NCBI GenBank assembly: GCA_021801125.1
Contig: JAJYYI010000020.1
Span: 1 to 52,410 of the forward strand
Reading direction: 5' to 3'
Length of the DNA stretch: 52,410 nt
Source: Deltaproteobacteria bacterium
GTDB lineage: Bacteria > Desulfobacterota > Binatia > Binatales > Binataceae
Part shown: one piece after another, positions 17,531-27,372 of the stretch
Numbering within the stretch: the first letter of the stretch is position 1
Layout of the letters: each line of letters begins with the position of its first letter
Position numbers and translations under genes: made by a program
Notes under the pieces: model-generated
The model's input: only the letters and a program-made list of their open reading frames with translations
Databases searched by the model: none
Told to the model about the DNA's origin: nothing

Positions 17531-18103
17531 TCAGCCGCGGCGTGCCGCAAGCGGCGGCGGACCGAGCTTGTCGCCGGCCAGAACGCGCAGTTTCAGCACG
17601 CTACTGACAAGCTCGCGAAGCTGCTCGCGGGCCTGCTCGCTCGGTTTGCCCTCGACGAAGTCGGCCGCGCAAAGATATACGCTCACGGGCGCTATCAGCG
17701 CTCCGAACCACGCCAACACGTCGCGCATGTGCCAATCGACTCCGAGAAAATGGTGATGCGTCGCGCCGACGGCAATCACCCCGCAAGGCTTGCCGTGCAG
17801 CGCTTCGATCGGCACTAGATCGAGGAAGTTCTTAAGCACGCCAGAAAACGAGCCTCGGTAAACCGGGCTCATGAACAGCACAGCGCCGGCCGCGTGAATC
17901 TCGTTAACGAGCTTGCCGGTATCGTCATCAAACTGTTCCGGCTGCCGACCGTCGGCGAAAGAAACCCGATAATCGGCGAGATTCAGCAGACGGCAATCCA
18001 GGCCGCCTTCCAGATCGCGCGCCGCGTCGAGCGCGAAGGCCAGTGCCTTAAGCGAGCGGCCCGGTGGAGTGACACTGCCCAACAGTCCAACTAGCGTCGC
18101 CAT
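17531..18103 (-). CDS. NAD(P)H-dependent FMN reductase (SsuE/MsuE-like)
   Basis: A 190-residue flavodoxin-fold reductase. GSVTPPGRS (9-17) is the FMN-phosphate loop, SPVYRGSFSGVLKNFLDLVP is the flavin-ring segment and GATHHHFLGVDWHMRDVLAWFGA is the characteristic second half. It would provide reduced FMN to a two-component monooxygenase, most simply the LLM enzyme at 14939-16063. It is first in the minus-strand cluster. Confidence 0.9.
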   Translation of the reverse strand: MATLVGLLGSVTPPGRSLKALAFALDAARDLEGGLDCRLLNLADYRVSFADGRQPEQFDDDTGKLVNEIHAAGAVLFMSPVYRGSFSGVLKNFLDLVPIEALHGKPCGVIAVGATHHHFLGVDWHMRDVLAWFGALIAPVSVYLCAADFVEGKPSEQAREQLRELVSSVLKLRVLAGDKLGPPPLAARRG

Positions 18104-18524
18104 TATACCCCATATTATCCGTTTTAGAGGTCGTTTAACTCCCTCGAAGCCCGTCGCGCCGTGAAGCGCCTTTTGCGCGACTTAAGCGGGCGTCGTTATC
18201 AGAGCTTGTCGATTAATTTCTCTATAGTCTAGACAACCCGGTCAAGCCCGCTCGAATCAGGGCAAGCCGGAAAAGGATGAGCAGCAGCCGCACGTGGCGC
18301 GGGCGCCGGCCGCCGCTCTCGCTCTAGCCTGCTGGTCGCTGATACATTCTTGTGGCGTGATGGGGACGGGGCGCTTTCTACCCGGCCACGCGCGTGTGGG
18401 AACAGCCGCGGTCCGTGGAGCGCGGCGCGCCCGCCGGAGAGGTTATCGTCACCGTATCCTTGCGGCGCTTTGTGCCCAAGCCTCGACGCCAGGATCGCCG
18501 ACGAACTGGGGAGAAATGACGCCA
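18104..18524. other. Divergent intergenic region
   Basis: Lies between the divergent FMN reductase and deacylase genes. The deacylase frame stays open to 18294, but this part lacks family similarity and its translation is Arg/Ala-rich, so it is read here as leader. An AT-rich stretch at 18206-18232 is the most promoter-like part. Confidence 0.4.
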
Positions 18525-19697
18525 ATGGAAGTTGACGTATCCGCAATTGCGTTCTTGCGCAGGCTCATTCGACTGAGATCGATAAATCCGCCGGGCGATG
18601 AACGCCAGGTCGCGCTCGCAATTCGCGAATTGCTTGACCAAAACGGCATAAGCACCGAGTTGATCGATTTGGGCTCGGAGCGGGCCAATCTTGTGGCCTG
18701 GATCCCTGCCGCCAACGGTGGCTCATCCCAACGCACGTTGGGCATTTCGGGCCATATGGATGTCGTACCGACCGGAGAGCTTAAGTGGAAGCATGATCCG
18801 TTCGGAGCCGTGGAGGAAGACGGCAAGCTTTACGGTCGCGGCGCTTCAGACATGAAGGGCGGCCTGGTGGCGTTGATCTTCGCGATGCTCGCGCTCAAGC
18901 GCGATGGAATCAAGCTGGGGGGCAATCTCAAACTGCTGGCGACCGCGGGCGAAGAGGCCGGCGCGGTAGGAGCAAAGCACCTGGCGGAGACGGGGAATGT
19001 CGAGGAGCTGAGCGCGCTGCTTATCGGCGAGCCGACCAACGGCCGAATCTGCGTCGCGCACAAAGGCGCCCTGTGGTTGGAAATTACCTGCTACGGAAAG
19101 ACTGCGCACGGATCGAGGCCCGATATGGGAATCAACGCGATCGCGCATCTGACGCAGGTTTTGAGCGTTCTTTTAAGCGACCAGTTTCGGTTTCGTTACG
19201 TCGAGGATCCGATGCTCGGCGGCCCGACGATGAGTGTTGGAGTGATCGCAGGCGGCGTCAAAACCAACGTCGTCCCCGACCGCTGTTACGCCGAGCTGGA
19301 CCTTCGCACCGTGCCGTCGCAGACCCACGAGACTGTCCTCAAGGAGGTCATCGCCGCGATTGATTCGGTGAAGGCGCGCACGCCTGGGGTCAAGGCTGAG
19401 GTTCGTGTGATCAACGATCTCCCAGGGATCAAAACGCCCGAGGATAACCCGTTCGTGGGGTTGGTCCGCGAAGAAGTTTCCAAGCTGCCCGGTCTGTCGC
19501 ATCGCGTATGTGGGATGTCTGGCTATACCGACGCGAGCAGGTTTGTGCCGGCGAAAAAGGGTCTACCTACAGTGATTCTTGGCCCGGGCGACTACAAACT
19601 TGCCCATCAACGTGACGAATATATCGAGATTGAGCAGTTTCTTCGCTTCATCCCGTTATACAAGTCGATCATCACCAAGTACTTGGGGATGTTGTAA
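18525..19697 (+). CDS. M20 family deacylase (ArgE/DapE type)
   Basis: About 390 residues from the ATG at 18525 (GGGGAGAA 9 bases upstream; ATG 18516 is the alternative). Metal and catalytic residues are in order: H and D in GHMDVVPTGE, the bridging D in GRGASDMKGG, the catalytic Glu pair in TAGEEAG, E in IGEPTN, and the last His near GPGDYKLAHQRDEY. The dimerisation domain starts at CYGKTAHGSRPDMG. It hydrolyses an N-acyl amino acid (acetylornithine, succinyl-diaminopimelate or a related amide); the exact substrate is not determined. Confidence 0.93.
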   Translation: MEVDVSAIAFLRRLIRLRSINPPGDERQVALAIRELLDQNGISTELIDLGSERANLVAWIPAANGGSSQRTLGISGHMDVVPTGELKWKHDPFGAVEEDGKLYGRGASDMKGGLVALIFAMLALKRDGIKLGGNLKLLATAGEEAGAVGAKHLAETGNVEELSALLIGEPTNGRICVAHKGALWLEITCYGKTAHGSRPDMGINAIAHLTQVLSVLLSDQFRFRYVEDPMLGGPTMSVGVIAGGVKTNVVPDRCYAELDLRTVPSQTHETVLKEVIAAIDSVKARTPGVKAEVRVINDLPGIKTPEDNPFVGLVREEVSKLPGLSHRVCGMSGYTDASRFVPAKKGLPTVILGPGDYKLAHQRDEYIEIEQFLRFIPLYKSIITKYLGML

Positions 19698-19759
19698 AAG
19701 CGCGAAAGCGAATTGACGAGTCGAGATGGGGCCGTTCGCTGGAGCGCCGGATGGCGGCG

Positions 19760-22597
19760 CTAATTCACCGACTCGCTCGGGCCGGGCTGATAGTTGAAGC
19801 GATGGAACCGCATCGCGGAGCGGCGCGCGCATCTGAGGACTAAGCCGGTCCAGCCGGTTTGATGGCTCGCTCCGAGGCCGCGTCCGGTCTCTCCGTGAAA
19901 GTACTCGTGAAACAGCGCCAGGTCCTTCCAGTGCGGGTCGCTCGCGAAACGGCTGTCCGCGCCGTGACAGGGACGGTGGCCCGTCGCGTCGGGGACGAAT
20001 AGCCGCGAGAGGCGAGTTGCGATCTCGCGGGCAACCTCGGCCAGGTTCATCATTCGTCCCGAACCGGTCGGACATTCCACCTTCAACTGCTCTCCGTAAA
20101 AAACGTTGTAAGCTTCCAACGCCTCGATCAACAGGTAATTAATCGGGAACCACACCGGACCGCGCCAATTCGAGTTGCCGCCGAACATGCCGCTATCGGA
20201 TTCTCCGGGCGTGTAAACGACGCGATACTCGGCGCCGCCGGAAGAAAAGACGCTCGGATGTTCCCCGTGATAGCGCGAGAGCGAGCGAACGCCGTAAGGC
20301 GAAAGGAACTCCGCTTCATCCAGAACGTAGCGCAAGACCCGAGCCAATCGCTGCGCTGGCGGCAGGGCCAGAAGCGCCATCGGAGCCCCATCGACGCTCT
20401 GACCGAAGCTCAGATGCCTCGCGAGGTTGGGCCTATGGCGCATAAACCAGCTCACGCGTTTGAACAAGTCGGGCATCCTGCTCAGCATGTTGGAGTCGAT
20501 CACGGCGGCGGCGAGGACCGGAATCAAACCCACCATCGAGCGCGAGCGCACCGGTACGGGACGGCCATCAACATGGAGCTGGTCGTAATAAAAGCCGTCC
20601 TCTTCGTTCCACAATCCGGTGCCGCCCAAAGTATTGATCGCGTCAACGATCGCGCTGAAATGCTCGAAGAATTTGTACGCGATGTCCTCGTAGGCTCGGT
20701 CGTGATAGGCCAATTCAAGCGCGATATCAAGCATGCTGGCGCAGTAGAATGCCATCCACGCCGTACCGTCAGCTTGCTCCAAACGCCCGCCGGTCGGCGA
20801 GGGACGGGAGCGATCGAAAACGCCGATATTATCCAACCCCAAAAAACCGCCCCCAAAGATGTTTCTGCCTTCGGGGTCTTTGCGGTTAACCCACCATGAG
20901 AAGTTGAGCAGCAGCTTCTGGAACACCCTGGCCAGGAAGACGCGGTCCGCCGCGCCTTTCACCAACGCCTCGGTTTTGTAAATGCGAAACGCCGCCCAGG
21001 CTTGGACCGGCGGGTTGACGTCGGAGAAGTTAAATTCATAAGCGGGAATCTGGCCGTTGGGATGCATGTAGTTGTCATGGAGCACCAGTTCCACTTGCCG
21101 CTTGGAAAAGTCCGGGTCGACCGACGCAAGGGCTAGAGCGTGGAAAGCCAGGTCCCAACTGCAAAAATATGGATATTCCCATTTGTCCGGCATCAAAATC
21201 AGGTCTTTGCAATGCAGATGCTGCCAGTCGCCGTTTCTGATTCGTGCGTGTTCCGGCGGTGGTGGCGGATAGGCGGGATCGCCTTCAAGCCACTCTTTGC
21301 CGTCGAGATGATAAAATTGAGTAGTCCAATACATTCCGGCGAGCGCCTGCCGCATCATTGCCAGCTGCGCCGCGCCCCATGGCGCCTGCTGAGGCAGAAC
21401 ACCGGAGCATGCCGCACCTCCTTCGACGTAAATTCGCTCTATCTCCTCGCGCAAATCGTTGTAGAACTTATCGCACTCAGCGAAGCGCTGAGCCACGATG
21501 CGATCGAATTCCGCGCCGAAGGGTTGCTCGCTCGCGGCGCTCGCCTCGGTCAACCTGAGTCGTACCTGGCACTGTCCACCCCCGGGAACGACGAACTGAT
21601 AATGAGCGGCCATCCGCGTTCCGACCTCGGCCGGGTTGACCGCGTCTTTTTTTCCGTCGATTATGTACCGATGGAAGGCGTCCTTTACATAAGGTTGTGC
21701 GTTGGGCAGACCGTAGAGGCGCTCGGCGTTGGTCTCGTTCTCGGCAAATAGTATTTCTGGCCCACCGTCCGCGCCAGATTCGACGCAAAAGAGATAATCG
21801 CCCAGGGTTTCATGCTCCGCTCTGACCTGGCCGGGTGCGACGCGCTTAAGGCGTGGCTTCGCGGCGTAATCTTCTCCTTTTCGGCCCCAGGCCCAGGTGT
21901 TGCGAAACCATAGCATCGGCAAGATATGCAGCGGAGCAGCCTCGGACCCCCGATTAGCCGCGGTAATCCTGATCAATATATCTTCCGGTGCCGCCTTTGC
22001 GTATTCGACGAAGACGTCGAAGTAGCGATTCGCGTCGAAGACGCCGGTGTCGAGCAACTCGAACTCCGGGTCGTTGCGGCCTCGGCGCCGGTTCTCGTCC
22101 ACTAGACGATCATAGGGGAAAGGCGTTTGCGGATACTTGTAAAGCGCTTTGAGATACGAATTGGTAGGCAGAGCTTCAAGGTAGAAGTAGCATTCCTTGA
22201 CGTCCTCGCCATGGTTGCCCTCGTTGCCGGTCAATCCGAACAAGCGTTCCTTGAGGATCGGGTCGCGTCCGTTCCATAAGACGAGCGAGAAGCATAGCCG
22301 ACACTGGCGGTCGCATATTCCGAGCAAGCCGTCTTCGCCCCAGCGATAGGCCTTGCTGCGCGCGTGGTCGTGGACGAAGCTGCTCCAGGTGTTGCCGTCC
22401 GCCGAGTAGTCTTCGCGGACGGTGCCCCATTGTCGCTCGGAAAGGTAAGGCCCCCAGCGCCTCCAGTTACCGCGCCGCGCGCGATCCTCCTCCATCCTGA
22501 TTTGCTCGGGGTTACGCGCGGTGTTTGGTCGGGATTTCGCCGAACTCTTACCCCTGACGCTTGACGACCGCTTGGAGCCGGAACGCGGAATTTCCAT
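19760..22597 (-). CDS. Glycoside hydrolase family 63-like glucosidase (MGH1 type)
   Basis: About 945 residues from the ATG at 22597 (GGGAG 6 bases upstream; a TTG at 22609 is possible). The basic N-terminus of about 30 residues is followed by a conserved block ([31 protein letters not shown]-like) and a C-terminal (alpha/alpha)6 barrel ([49 protein letters not shown]) typical of bacterial GH63/mannosyl-oligosaccharide glucosidase-like proteins. No signal peptide, so likely cytosolic. Bacterial members act on glucosylglycerate, mannosylglycerate or alpha-glucans; the substrate here is open. Confidence 0.88.
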   Translation of the reverse strand: MEIPRSGSKRSSSVRGKSSAKSRPNTARNPEQIRMEEDRARRGNWRRWGPYLSERQWGTVREDYSADGNTWSSFVHDHARSKAYRWGEDGLLGICDRQCRLCFSLVLWNGRDPILKERLFGLTGNEGNHGEDVKECYFYLEALPTNSYLKALYKYPQTPFPYDRLVDENRRRGRNDPEFELLDTGVFDANRYFDVFVEYAKAAPEDILIRITAANRGSEAAPLHILPMLWFRNTWAWGRKGEDYAAKPRLKRVAPGQVRAEHETLGDYLFCVESGADGGPEILFAENETNAERLYGLPNAQPYVKDAFHRYIIDGKKDAVNPAEVGTRMAAHYQFVVPGGGQCQVRLRLTEASAASEQPFGAEFDRIVAQRFAECDKFYNDLREEIERIYVEGGAACSGVLPQQAPWGAAQLAMMRQALAGMYWTTQFYHLDGKEWLEGDPAYPPPPPEHARIRNGDWQHLHCKDLILMPDKWEYPYFCSWDLAFHALALASVDPDFSKRQVELVLHDNYMHPNGQIPAYEFNFSDVNPPVQAWAAFRIYKTEALVKGAADRVFLARVFQKLLLNFSWWVNRKDPEGRNIFGGGFLGLDNIGVFDRSRPSPTGGRLEQADGTAWMAFYCASMLDIALELAYHDRAYEDIAYKFFEHFSAIVDAINTLGGTGLWNEEDGFYYDQLHVDGRPVPVRSRSMVGLIPVLAAAVIDSNMLSRMPDLFKRVSWFMRHRPNLARHLSFGQSVDGAPMALLALPPAQRLARVLRYVLDEAEFLSPYGVRSLSRYHGEHPSVFSSGGAEYRVVYTPGESDSGMFGGNSNWRGPVWFPINYLLIEALEAYNVFYGEQLKVECPTGSGRMMNLAEVAREIATRLSRLFVPDATGHRPCHGADSRFASDPHWKDLALFHEYFHGETGRGLGASHQTGWTGLVLRCARRSAMRFHRFNYQPGPSESVN

Positions 22598-22866
22598 TGG
22601 GACTCCCAACTTTGGTGCCTCCTTATAGATCGCCGACCATCGCTATGCAAGATTTTTTTTGAGTCTGGGTAGGGTGAGCTTGCGGCACAGCCGTTGGAAC
22701 GGCTGAAAGCGCCGGCGTTCTCGACCGGGCTTATTGCGGCGCCTATCCCTCGACGCTTGAACTTGTCATTGCACCGCCCGGGCGCGCCGTTGGCCGCTCG
22801 GCAGGCGCGGTCTCGACGCTGACGTCAGAGGCTGGATCGAACGCGGCTTTTATGCCGGTTCCACAA

Positions 22867-23931
22867 TCAGACGTGCGGCCCCCGTGGAGTGCTATCTTTT
22901 CGCCCTTTGCCGTCGGGTGGCTTCCGGAAATCCAGGAGATACTCGAATGTCACACCCATCGTGATGTAATTGCTCGGCCAGCCGAAAATGCCGATTCGGT
23001 TCACGATATTGGTCCGGTCCCAGATGATGATATTCCGCAGTTCGTAGCCCCGGCGGCGCAATTCTTCCACGAGCGCGATATGAATCGTAATCCGCTCGTC
23101 TTCCCACCACATATCCGGCACGTTAATCACGCAGTGAGCGCGTGGTTTGAGCAGCGGCAAAAGGCGCTCGAAGATCGCGCCCATCTCACTGGTGTACTCC
23201 TCGAGCGCGAGCGTTCCGAGGTCGCGCGGGTCCTGCGAATACTGCTCGATTTTACCAAGCTGGCCGTTATCCCTGTATCGGCGCGATTTATTCTTGCGCT
23301 TGCGGTTCAGCAGGTTGGCGTAGGGTGGCGAGGTGAAGATCAGGGTTGTCGATTCCGGACGCAGGTACGAGGGAATCGAGCGGGCGTCGTCGCAGATCGC
23401 TGCTTGTTGAGTGTGGCCAAAAGGAGGTTGTTCTCCCAGCCGCGACAGCGATAAATCCACGTACCTTTGCTGCAGGTCGAACCCGACCGCGTTGCGATCC
23501 TCGTCGCGTGCCGCAAGCAGCGTAGTGCCGCTGCCAACGAACGGGTCCAGCACGAGCTCTCCACGATGGCTTAAGAGCCTGATCACGTGGCGCGCCAGCG
23601 AAATCGGGAATGTTGCCGGATGCTCCGTCTTGTCGCGGATGTCCCGCCCCTCGTAAAAGAACTGCCAGACTCCAAGCTGTGACTTGAGCCACTCCTTCGC
23701 CGTCATGCAGTTGATGTGCGAGGGCGGGCAGGCGCATAGGCGCTGACCGCTGATCTCCAAGAAGCCGGCGGACGGGCCAGGAGTTAAGTGCTGCTCCCGA
23801 CCTTTACCGGTTAAATTCGATTCGCTGTTATCCTGCAAGGTAAGCCGTATGAACTCATCGAGCGACTGCGTCAGCCGCCGTGTCGAGCGTGACCATAAGC
23901 GGACCAACCGTTGAGCGTCGTCATACCTCAA
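22867..23931 (-). CDS. Site-specific DNA methyltransferase (N4/N6 type), orphan
   Basis: A 354-residue methylase. AdoMet motif I DPFVGSGTTLLAA is near residue 129 and catalytic motif IV TSPPY near 204, an S-P-P-Y form common in N4-cytosine methylases; motif I precedes IV, unlike the beta-class mod gene at 43548. A conserved EHPATFPISLARHVIRLLS segment lies before motif I. The first codon is TTG; a stop lies just upstream in frame, so the N-terminus may be shifted or truncated. No restriction enzyme gene is recognisable next to it. Confidence 0.88.
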   Translation of the reverse strand: MRYDDAQRLVRLWSRSTRRLTQSLDEFIRLTLQDNSESNLTGKGREQHLTPGPSAGFLEISGQRLCACPPSHINCMTAKEWLKSQLGVWQFFYEGRDIRDKTEHPATFPISLARHVIRLLSHRGELVLDPFVGSGTTLLAARDEDRNAVGFDLQQRYVDLSLSRLGEQPPFGHTQQAAICDDARSIPSYLRPESTTLIFTSPPYANLLNRKRKNKSRRYRDNGQLGKIEQYSQDPRDLGTLALEEYTSEMGAIFERLLPLLKPRAHCVINVPDMWWEDERITIHIALVEELRRRGYELRNIIIWDRTNIVNRIGIFGWPSNYITMGVTFEYLLDFRKPPDGKGRKDSTPRGPHV

Positions 23932-24088
23932 GCGAGCTGGCCTTCAAGTGTTGCCTCAATTCCCCACGTCTCGCCGTCGCAACCCACGGCGCAAACTTGG
24001 TAAGCTCGATTGGGTTCTCGTAAGAGATCGCGTGACGCCACGTTATCTCGTGGCTTTCCCAGCAACACGAGATTAGCCAGCCACCCAG
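23921..24088 (-). pseudogene. Short reading frame abutting the methyltransferase
   Basis: A protein-like frame (WESHEITWRHAISYENP, then LTKFAPWVATARRGELRQHL) ends in a TGA that overlaps the methyltransferase start by 11 bases. Its own start is not identifiable; further upstream it becomes the antisense of the small gene at 24114. It could be the last part of a lost partner gene, or the true N-terminus of the methyltransferase separated by a frameshift. Confidence 0.25.
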
Positions 24089-24113
24089 GCTTGGGCAATT
24101 AGGAGAATGCGTG

Positions 24114-24290
24114 ATGGACGACCGAACTAACGAAATGTGCGTGGAGTGGGCGCAGGTGCTGGAACGGCTGATCCAACTAACCGCCGACCTCGACGTGCCC
24201 GAGAGCATCAAGCGTTCCGAACGGCTGATTATCGCGGCGGCGATAATCGCTGCCGCTGCCAAGCAGCACGTTACGATAGTCAACGGGTAG
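24114..24290 (+). CDS. 58-residue hypothetical protein
   Basis: An ATG with a strong ribosome site (AGGAG, 8 bases upstream) opens a 58-codon frame. The product starts acidic (MDDRTNE), has an amphipathic helix (VLERLIQLTADLDVPESI) and an alanine/isoleucine-rich stretch (LIIAAAIIAAAAK) near the C-terminus that could be a short membrane helix. No family is recognised. It lies between the methyltransferase and the YchF-like gene, convergent with the latter. Confidence 0.55.
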   Translation: MDDRTNEMCVEWAQVLERLIQLTADLDVPESIKRSERLIIAAAIIAAAAKQHVTIVNG

Positions 24291-24342
24291 CAAGCGTCCC
24301 GGACTTGGCCGCGGCCGGTTTCACGCACCTGAGCGGTGAGGT

Positions 24343-25389
24343 TCAGGCCTTGAAGCGGACGTGGATGATATCGCCGTCCTTAATCACGTAATCGCGCGAT
24401 TCAAGTCTGAGGCGGCCTGCCTCACGGACCTTGGCCTCCGAGCCCAACCGCTCGAGGTCCTCGAAGCTGATGACCTCGGCGCGAATAAAGCCGCGGGCGA
24501 TGTCGCTATGAATCTCTGCGGCCGCCTCCAGCGCTGTCGCGCCTTTGGCCAGCGACCAGGCGCGCGATTCGGAAGGCCCCGCCGTATAGAACGTTATCAA
24601 GCCGAGGCATCGGTACAACGCTCGGATTAACCGCGCTCCGGCTGGAAGTTCAAGGCCTGCGGCCTTGAGCATGTCGAGCTGTTGCGATGGATCGAGTTCC
24701 CAAAGCTCGGACTCCAGGAGGGCGTCAAGGGCAAACAGTTCAAGCCCGTGAACTCGTGCGCTTTCAGTCGCGGCCGCGGAAAATTCGACTGGTCCTCCCT
24801 GCGCCTCGTAGTTGACCACCGCGAGCGCCGGTTTTTGAGAGGCGAAACCGAAGCTGGAGATGGTCTTGATTTCTTGGGCGGTTAAATCCAAGGTTCTGAG
24901 GGGGCAGCCGGCGTCGAAGCAGGCGTGGCATTTCTTCAACGTCGCGCGCTCGAAATCGCCGCCGCGTCCTTCCTTGGCGAGGCGTTGCAGCCGGCGTTCC
25001 ACCTGATCGAGGTCAACGAAGACCAGTTCGGCGTCAACGTCCTCGATAACCCGGGCGACTTCGACGGATGGCGAACTGAAGCGCGGGATCACGATCAGCA
25101 GAGCATCGATGTCGCGGATCAGCGGCACCAGGCTTGCGTCCAGCGCGGCTTTTGCGGCCTGTTCCTTGGGATTGGGCGCAAAGTCGAGCAAGTTAATCTC
25201 GGTCTGGATCTTCTTCTCGGAATTGTAGAGAACGTTGAGAAAGTCAAGCCGCGGATCGGGAACCTTGATTTGACCGACTCTGGCGCGCCCTTTCTGTCCG
25301 GCGTGCGCCTCCAGCGGGGGAAGCCCGGTGAGCGCACGAAATACGGTTGACTTGCCCGCGCCGCGGGCGCCGATAATACCTGCCTTCAC
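24343..25389 (-). CDS. YchF/Obg-like GTPase (TGS-domain type)
   Basis: A 348-residue P-loop NTPase. Walker A GARGAGKST (7-15) opens the G domain, and the C-terminus (ITFYTAGPSESRAWSLAKGATALEAAAEIHSDIARGFIRAEVI, then YVIKDGDIIHVRF) is the DUF933/TGS module of YchF. Canonical YchF begins GLPNVGKST and has NxxE where other GTPases have NKxD; here VVNYE fits NxxE. Family members bind ATP or GTP and ribosomes. The variant P-loop and shorter middle suggest a paralogue rather than the housekeeping YchF. Confidence 0.85.
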   Translation of the reverse strand: MKAGIIGARGAGKSTVFRALTGLPPLEAHAGQKGRARVGQIKVPDPRLDFLNVLYNSEKKIQTEINLLDFAPNPKEQAAKAALDASLVPLIRDIDALLIVIPRFSSPSVEVARVIEDVDAELVFVDLDQVERRLQRLAKEGRGGDFERATLKKCHACFDAGCPLRTLDLTAQEIKTISSFGFASQKPALAVVNYEAQGGPVEFSAAATESARVHGLELFALDALLESELWELDPSQQLDMLKAAGLELPAGARLIRALYRCLGLITFYTAGPSESRAWSLAKGATALEAAAEIHSDIARGFIRAEVISFEDLERLGSEAKVREAGRLRLESRDYVIKDGDIIHVRFKA

Positions 25390-25528
25390 GGTTGAATCGC
25401 CTTACTTCTTTGCTGATGGAGTTGGCACGCGCAGTGTACGGCGACGCGCCTGGTCGACCAGCTCGCCGGTTCGGCTCGCGTAATCGAGATAACCGAGCAC
25501 AGAGCCTGAATCTGCGGGGCGTTCCTGT

Positions 25529-26134
25529 TCAGCCGGAAGGGAAGGTAGCCACCAACTCCTCAAGCCTTTCGCGTGCGCCGCTTAAGATTGACTCGCCGTC
25601 GCCCAGGATTAACACGTCGATGTCCAGATCCGCGAGGGCGCGGACGCTCTTGCGCAGACGCGGGGGATCGTCAACCACCCTGTCCGGCAGCAGCTTAAGG
25701 CGGCCCGGCGGGGCTCCGACCACGGCGTCGCCGACGATCACCATGCGGCGCTCAGGCCAGTGCAGACCGACCTCTCCAGGCGACTTGCCGGCAAGGGAGA
25801 TTACGGTGAGCGGCCCAATCTTTTGGCCCGGCTCAAGGTCGCTATCAAGTTGAGCGCCTTGGGCTCGCGCATGCGGAGCGTCAGCGCGATTAATTGCGAC
25901 CGAGGCGCCACAGCGAGCCTTGACGCGGTTGGCGGCGCGAACGTGGTTGCGATTGGTCAACAAGATGCGGGAGACGCCCAAGGCGGCGATCTCCTCCAGC
26001 GTCTGGTCATTCATCTCGACCGGGTCTACGCAGATGCCGCCTCCTCTATCAACGACGAGAAAGCCGTTGAAGTTATACTGATGAGGCGGCGAGAACCACG
26101 ACCACGTGTAAATTCCTTCGACTATCTCTTTCAC
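25529..26134 (-). CDS. Metallo-beta-lactamase-fold protein lacking metal ligands
   Basis: A 201-residue protein with the MBL fold: N-terminal strand pair, GGGICVDPVEM, the loop after ILLTN, then the GDAVVGAPPG segment. The canonical THxHxDH is replaced by TNRNHVR, the next metal His (PGHSPG) by GKSPGE, and the late GHG by GDG, so the zinc site is absent. Similar substituted MBL proteins occur in other genomes; their activity is not established. No signal peptide. It lies between the YchF-like and DsbA-like genes on the same strand. Confidence 0.8.
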   Translation of the reverse strand: MKEIVEGIYTWSWFSPPHQYNFNGFLVVDRGGGICVDPVEMNDQTLEEIAALGVSRILLTNRNHVRAANRVKARCGASVAINRADAPHARAQGAQLDSDLEPGQKIGPLTVISLAGKSPGEVGLHWPERRMVIVGDAVVGAPPGRLKLLPDRVVDDPPRLRKSVRALADLDIDVLILGDGESILSGARERLEELVATFPSG

Positions 26135-26289
26135 CTACAAGCCTCCGTGCGGGGCGATCTCCATGGACGGCGCGACCGGGCGCCGTGAAACGTGGCGATT
26201 CGCGGCCCGGTGTGCTGACTCGGCTTCCCGCAAACATCATTTCCCTTGCAGCGAGCCGGATGATTCGCGCCCAAGCGGGTCTCGCGCGC

Positions 26290-26916
26290 TTAGGCAGACG
26301 CTACTCTGTCCTGGACGCGCTTGAGAATCTCGCGCATCGTCTGCTCGCTCTGTGCCCCGACGATCGGAAAACCACGCACGAAGAACGTCGGGACTCCGGT
26401 AACGCCGTATTGATGGGCTAAATCGGCATTGCTCATTAGCTTGTCGCGATATTTCTCGGCTGATAGCGCGCTGCGAAGCTCGCCTGTCTCAACTCCGACT
26501 TCCTCGCCCAGCGCGGCAAGAACGCCGACGTCACCGATATCAGCGCCCTGCTCGAAGTACGCGCTGAAGACGCGTTTCTCGAAAGGCTGCTCCACGCCGC
26601 GCTCTCGGGCGAGTTCGGCCGCCTGCAGCGCGAGTCGCGAGCTGCTCATCCTTTCGCGAGGCTTTATTGCAAGACCGGCGTCGCCTGCAAGCCGCGCAAT
26701 ACGCTCCCACGCCGAGCGCCATTGACCTTCGTTTAGCCCCTGGCTCGCGTAAAAGTCCTTTGCGCTGATTCCCGCGGCTGGCCAGTCAGGGTGGATCTCA
26801 TATCCGATGCATTCGAGCTCGAGATCGAGTTCACGGGCAAGCTTGCGCGTGGTGGTAAGGCCGATATAACAAAAAGGACAGATGAAGTCAGAAAACGCAA
26901 CGACTCTCAGGCGCAT
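26290..26916 (-). CDS. DsbA family oxidoreductase (FrnE-like)
   Basis: A 208-residue thioredoxin-fold protein with an inserted helical domain. The active site CPFC is at about residues 15-18 (DFICPFCYIG) and the cis-proline loop is GVTGVPTFFV near 178. This layout matches FrnE/2-hydroxychromene-2-carboxylate isomerase-like DsbA proteins, which are cytosolic disulfide oxidoreductases. No signal peptide is seen. The gene is divergent from tusA. Confidence 0.9.
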   Translation of the reverse strand: MRLRVVAFSDFICPFCYIGLTTTRKLARELDLELECIGYEIHPDWPAAGISAKDFYASQGLNEGQWRSAWERIARLAGDAGLAIKPRERMSSSRLALQAAELARERGVEQPFEKRVFSAYFEQGADIGDVGVLAALGEEVGVETGELRSALSAEKYRDKLMSNADLAHQYGVTGVPTFFVRGFPIVGAQSEQTMREILKRVQDRVASA

Positions 26917-27061
26917 CGCTCGACTCGTACGAAGCTGATAGATAGCGACGAGTATACAACCCCCGCTCGTGTGGGGTCAAAACTGTTCACCGCTCGCCTT
27001 GATTAGCGCCGGCCGGCGCGCGCACGTGCTCGCCACCGGTTATAATCGTCAAAGAACCACA

Positions 27062-27295
27062 ATGAAGCCGACAACCAAACTCTTTCGTCTCGATTTGCGC
27101 GGCGTCAAATGTCCGCTTAACTGGGCGCGCTCTAAGGTACGGCTTGAGCAGATGCAGCGCGGGGAAATGCTGGAGTTAGTCCTAGACGATCCGCGCGCGC
27201 TGCGTGACATCCCTCAGGCTGCCGAAGCCGAGGGATACTCCGTGGTCGCTGTCGAATCGCACAACGGGGTCTGTTATTTGACGATAGAAAAGTAG
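27062..27295 (+). CDS. TusA/SirA family sulfur carrier
   Basis: 77 residues from the ATG at 27062; the open frame further left is non-coding. LDLRGVKCPLNWARSKVRLEQM holds the CP motif whose cysteine carries persulfide sulfur, and the rest follows the two-layer fold (LELVLDDPRALRDIPQAAEAEGY). It probably serves tRNA thiolation or sulfur trafficking. It lies between dsbA-like and carboxypeptidase genes with no sulfur genes near. Confidence 0.88.
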   Translation: MKPTTKLFRLDLRGVKCPLNWARSKVRLEQMQRGEMLELVLDDPRALRDIPQAAEAEGYSVVAVESHNGVCYLTIEK

Positions 27296-27372
27296 GCCTT
27301 TATCCGAGAAGCGAGAGCGCCACGGGCGAACCGGCCAGCCTGTGTCCTTAGCAAGCCGCAGCAGGCGGCCGA

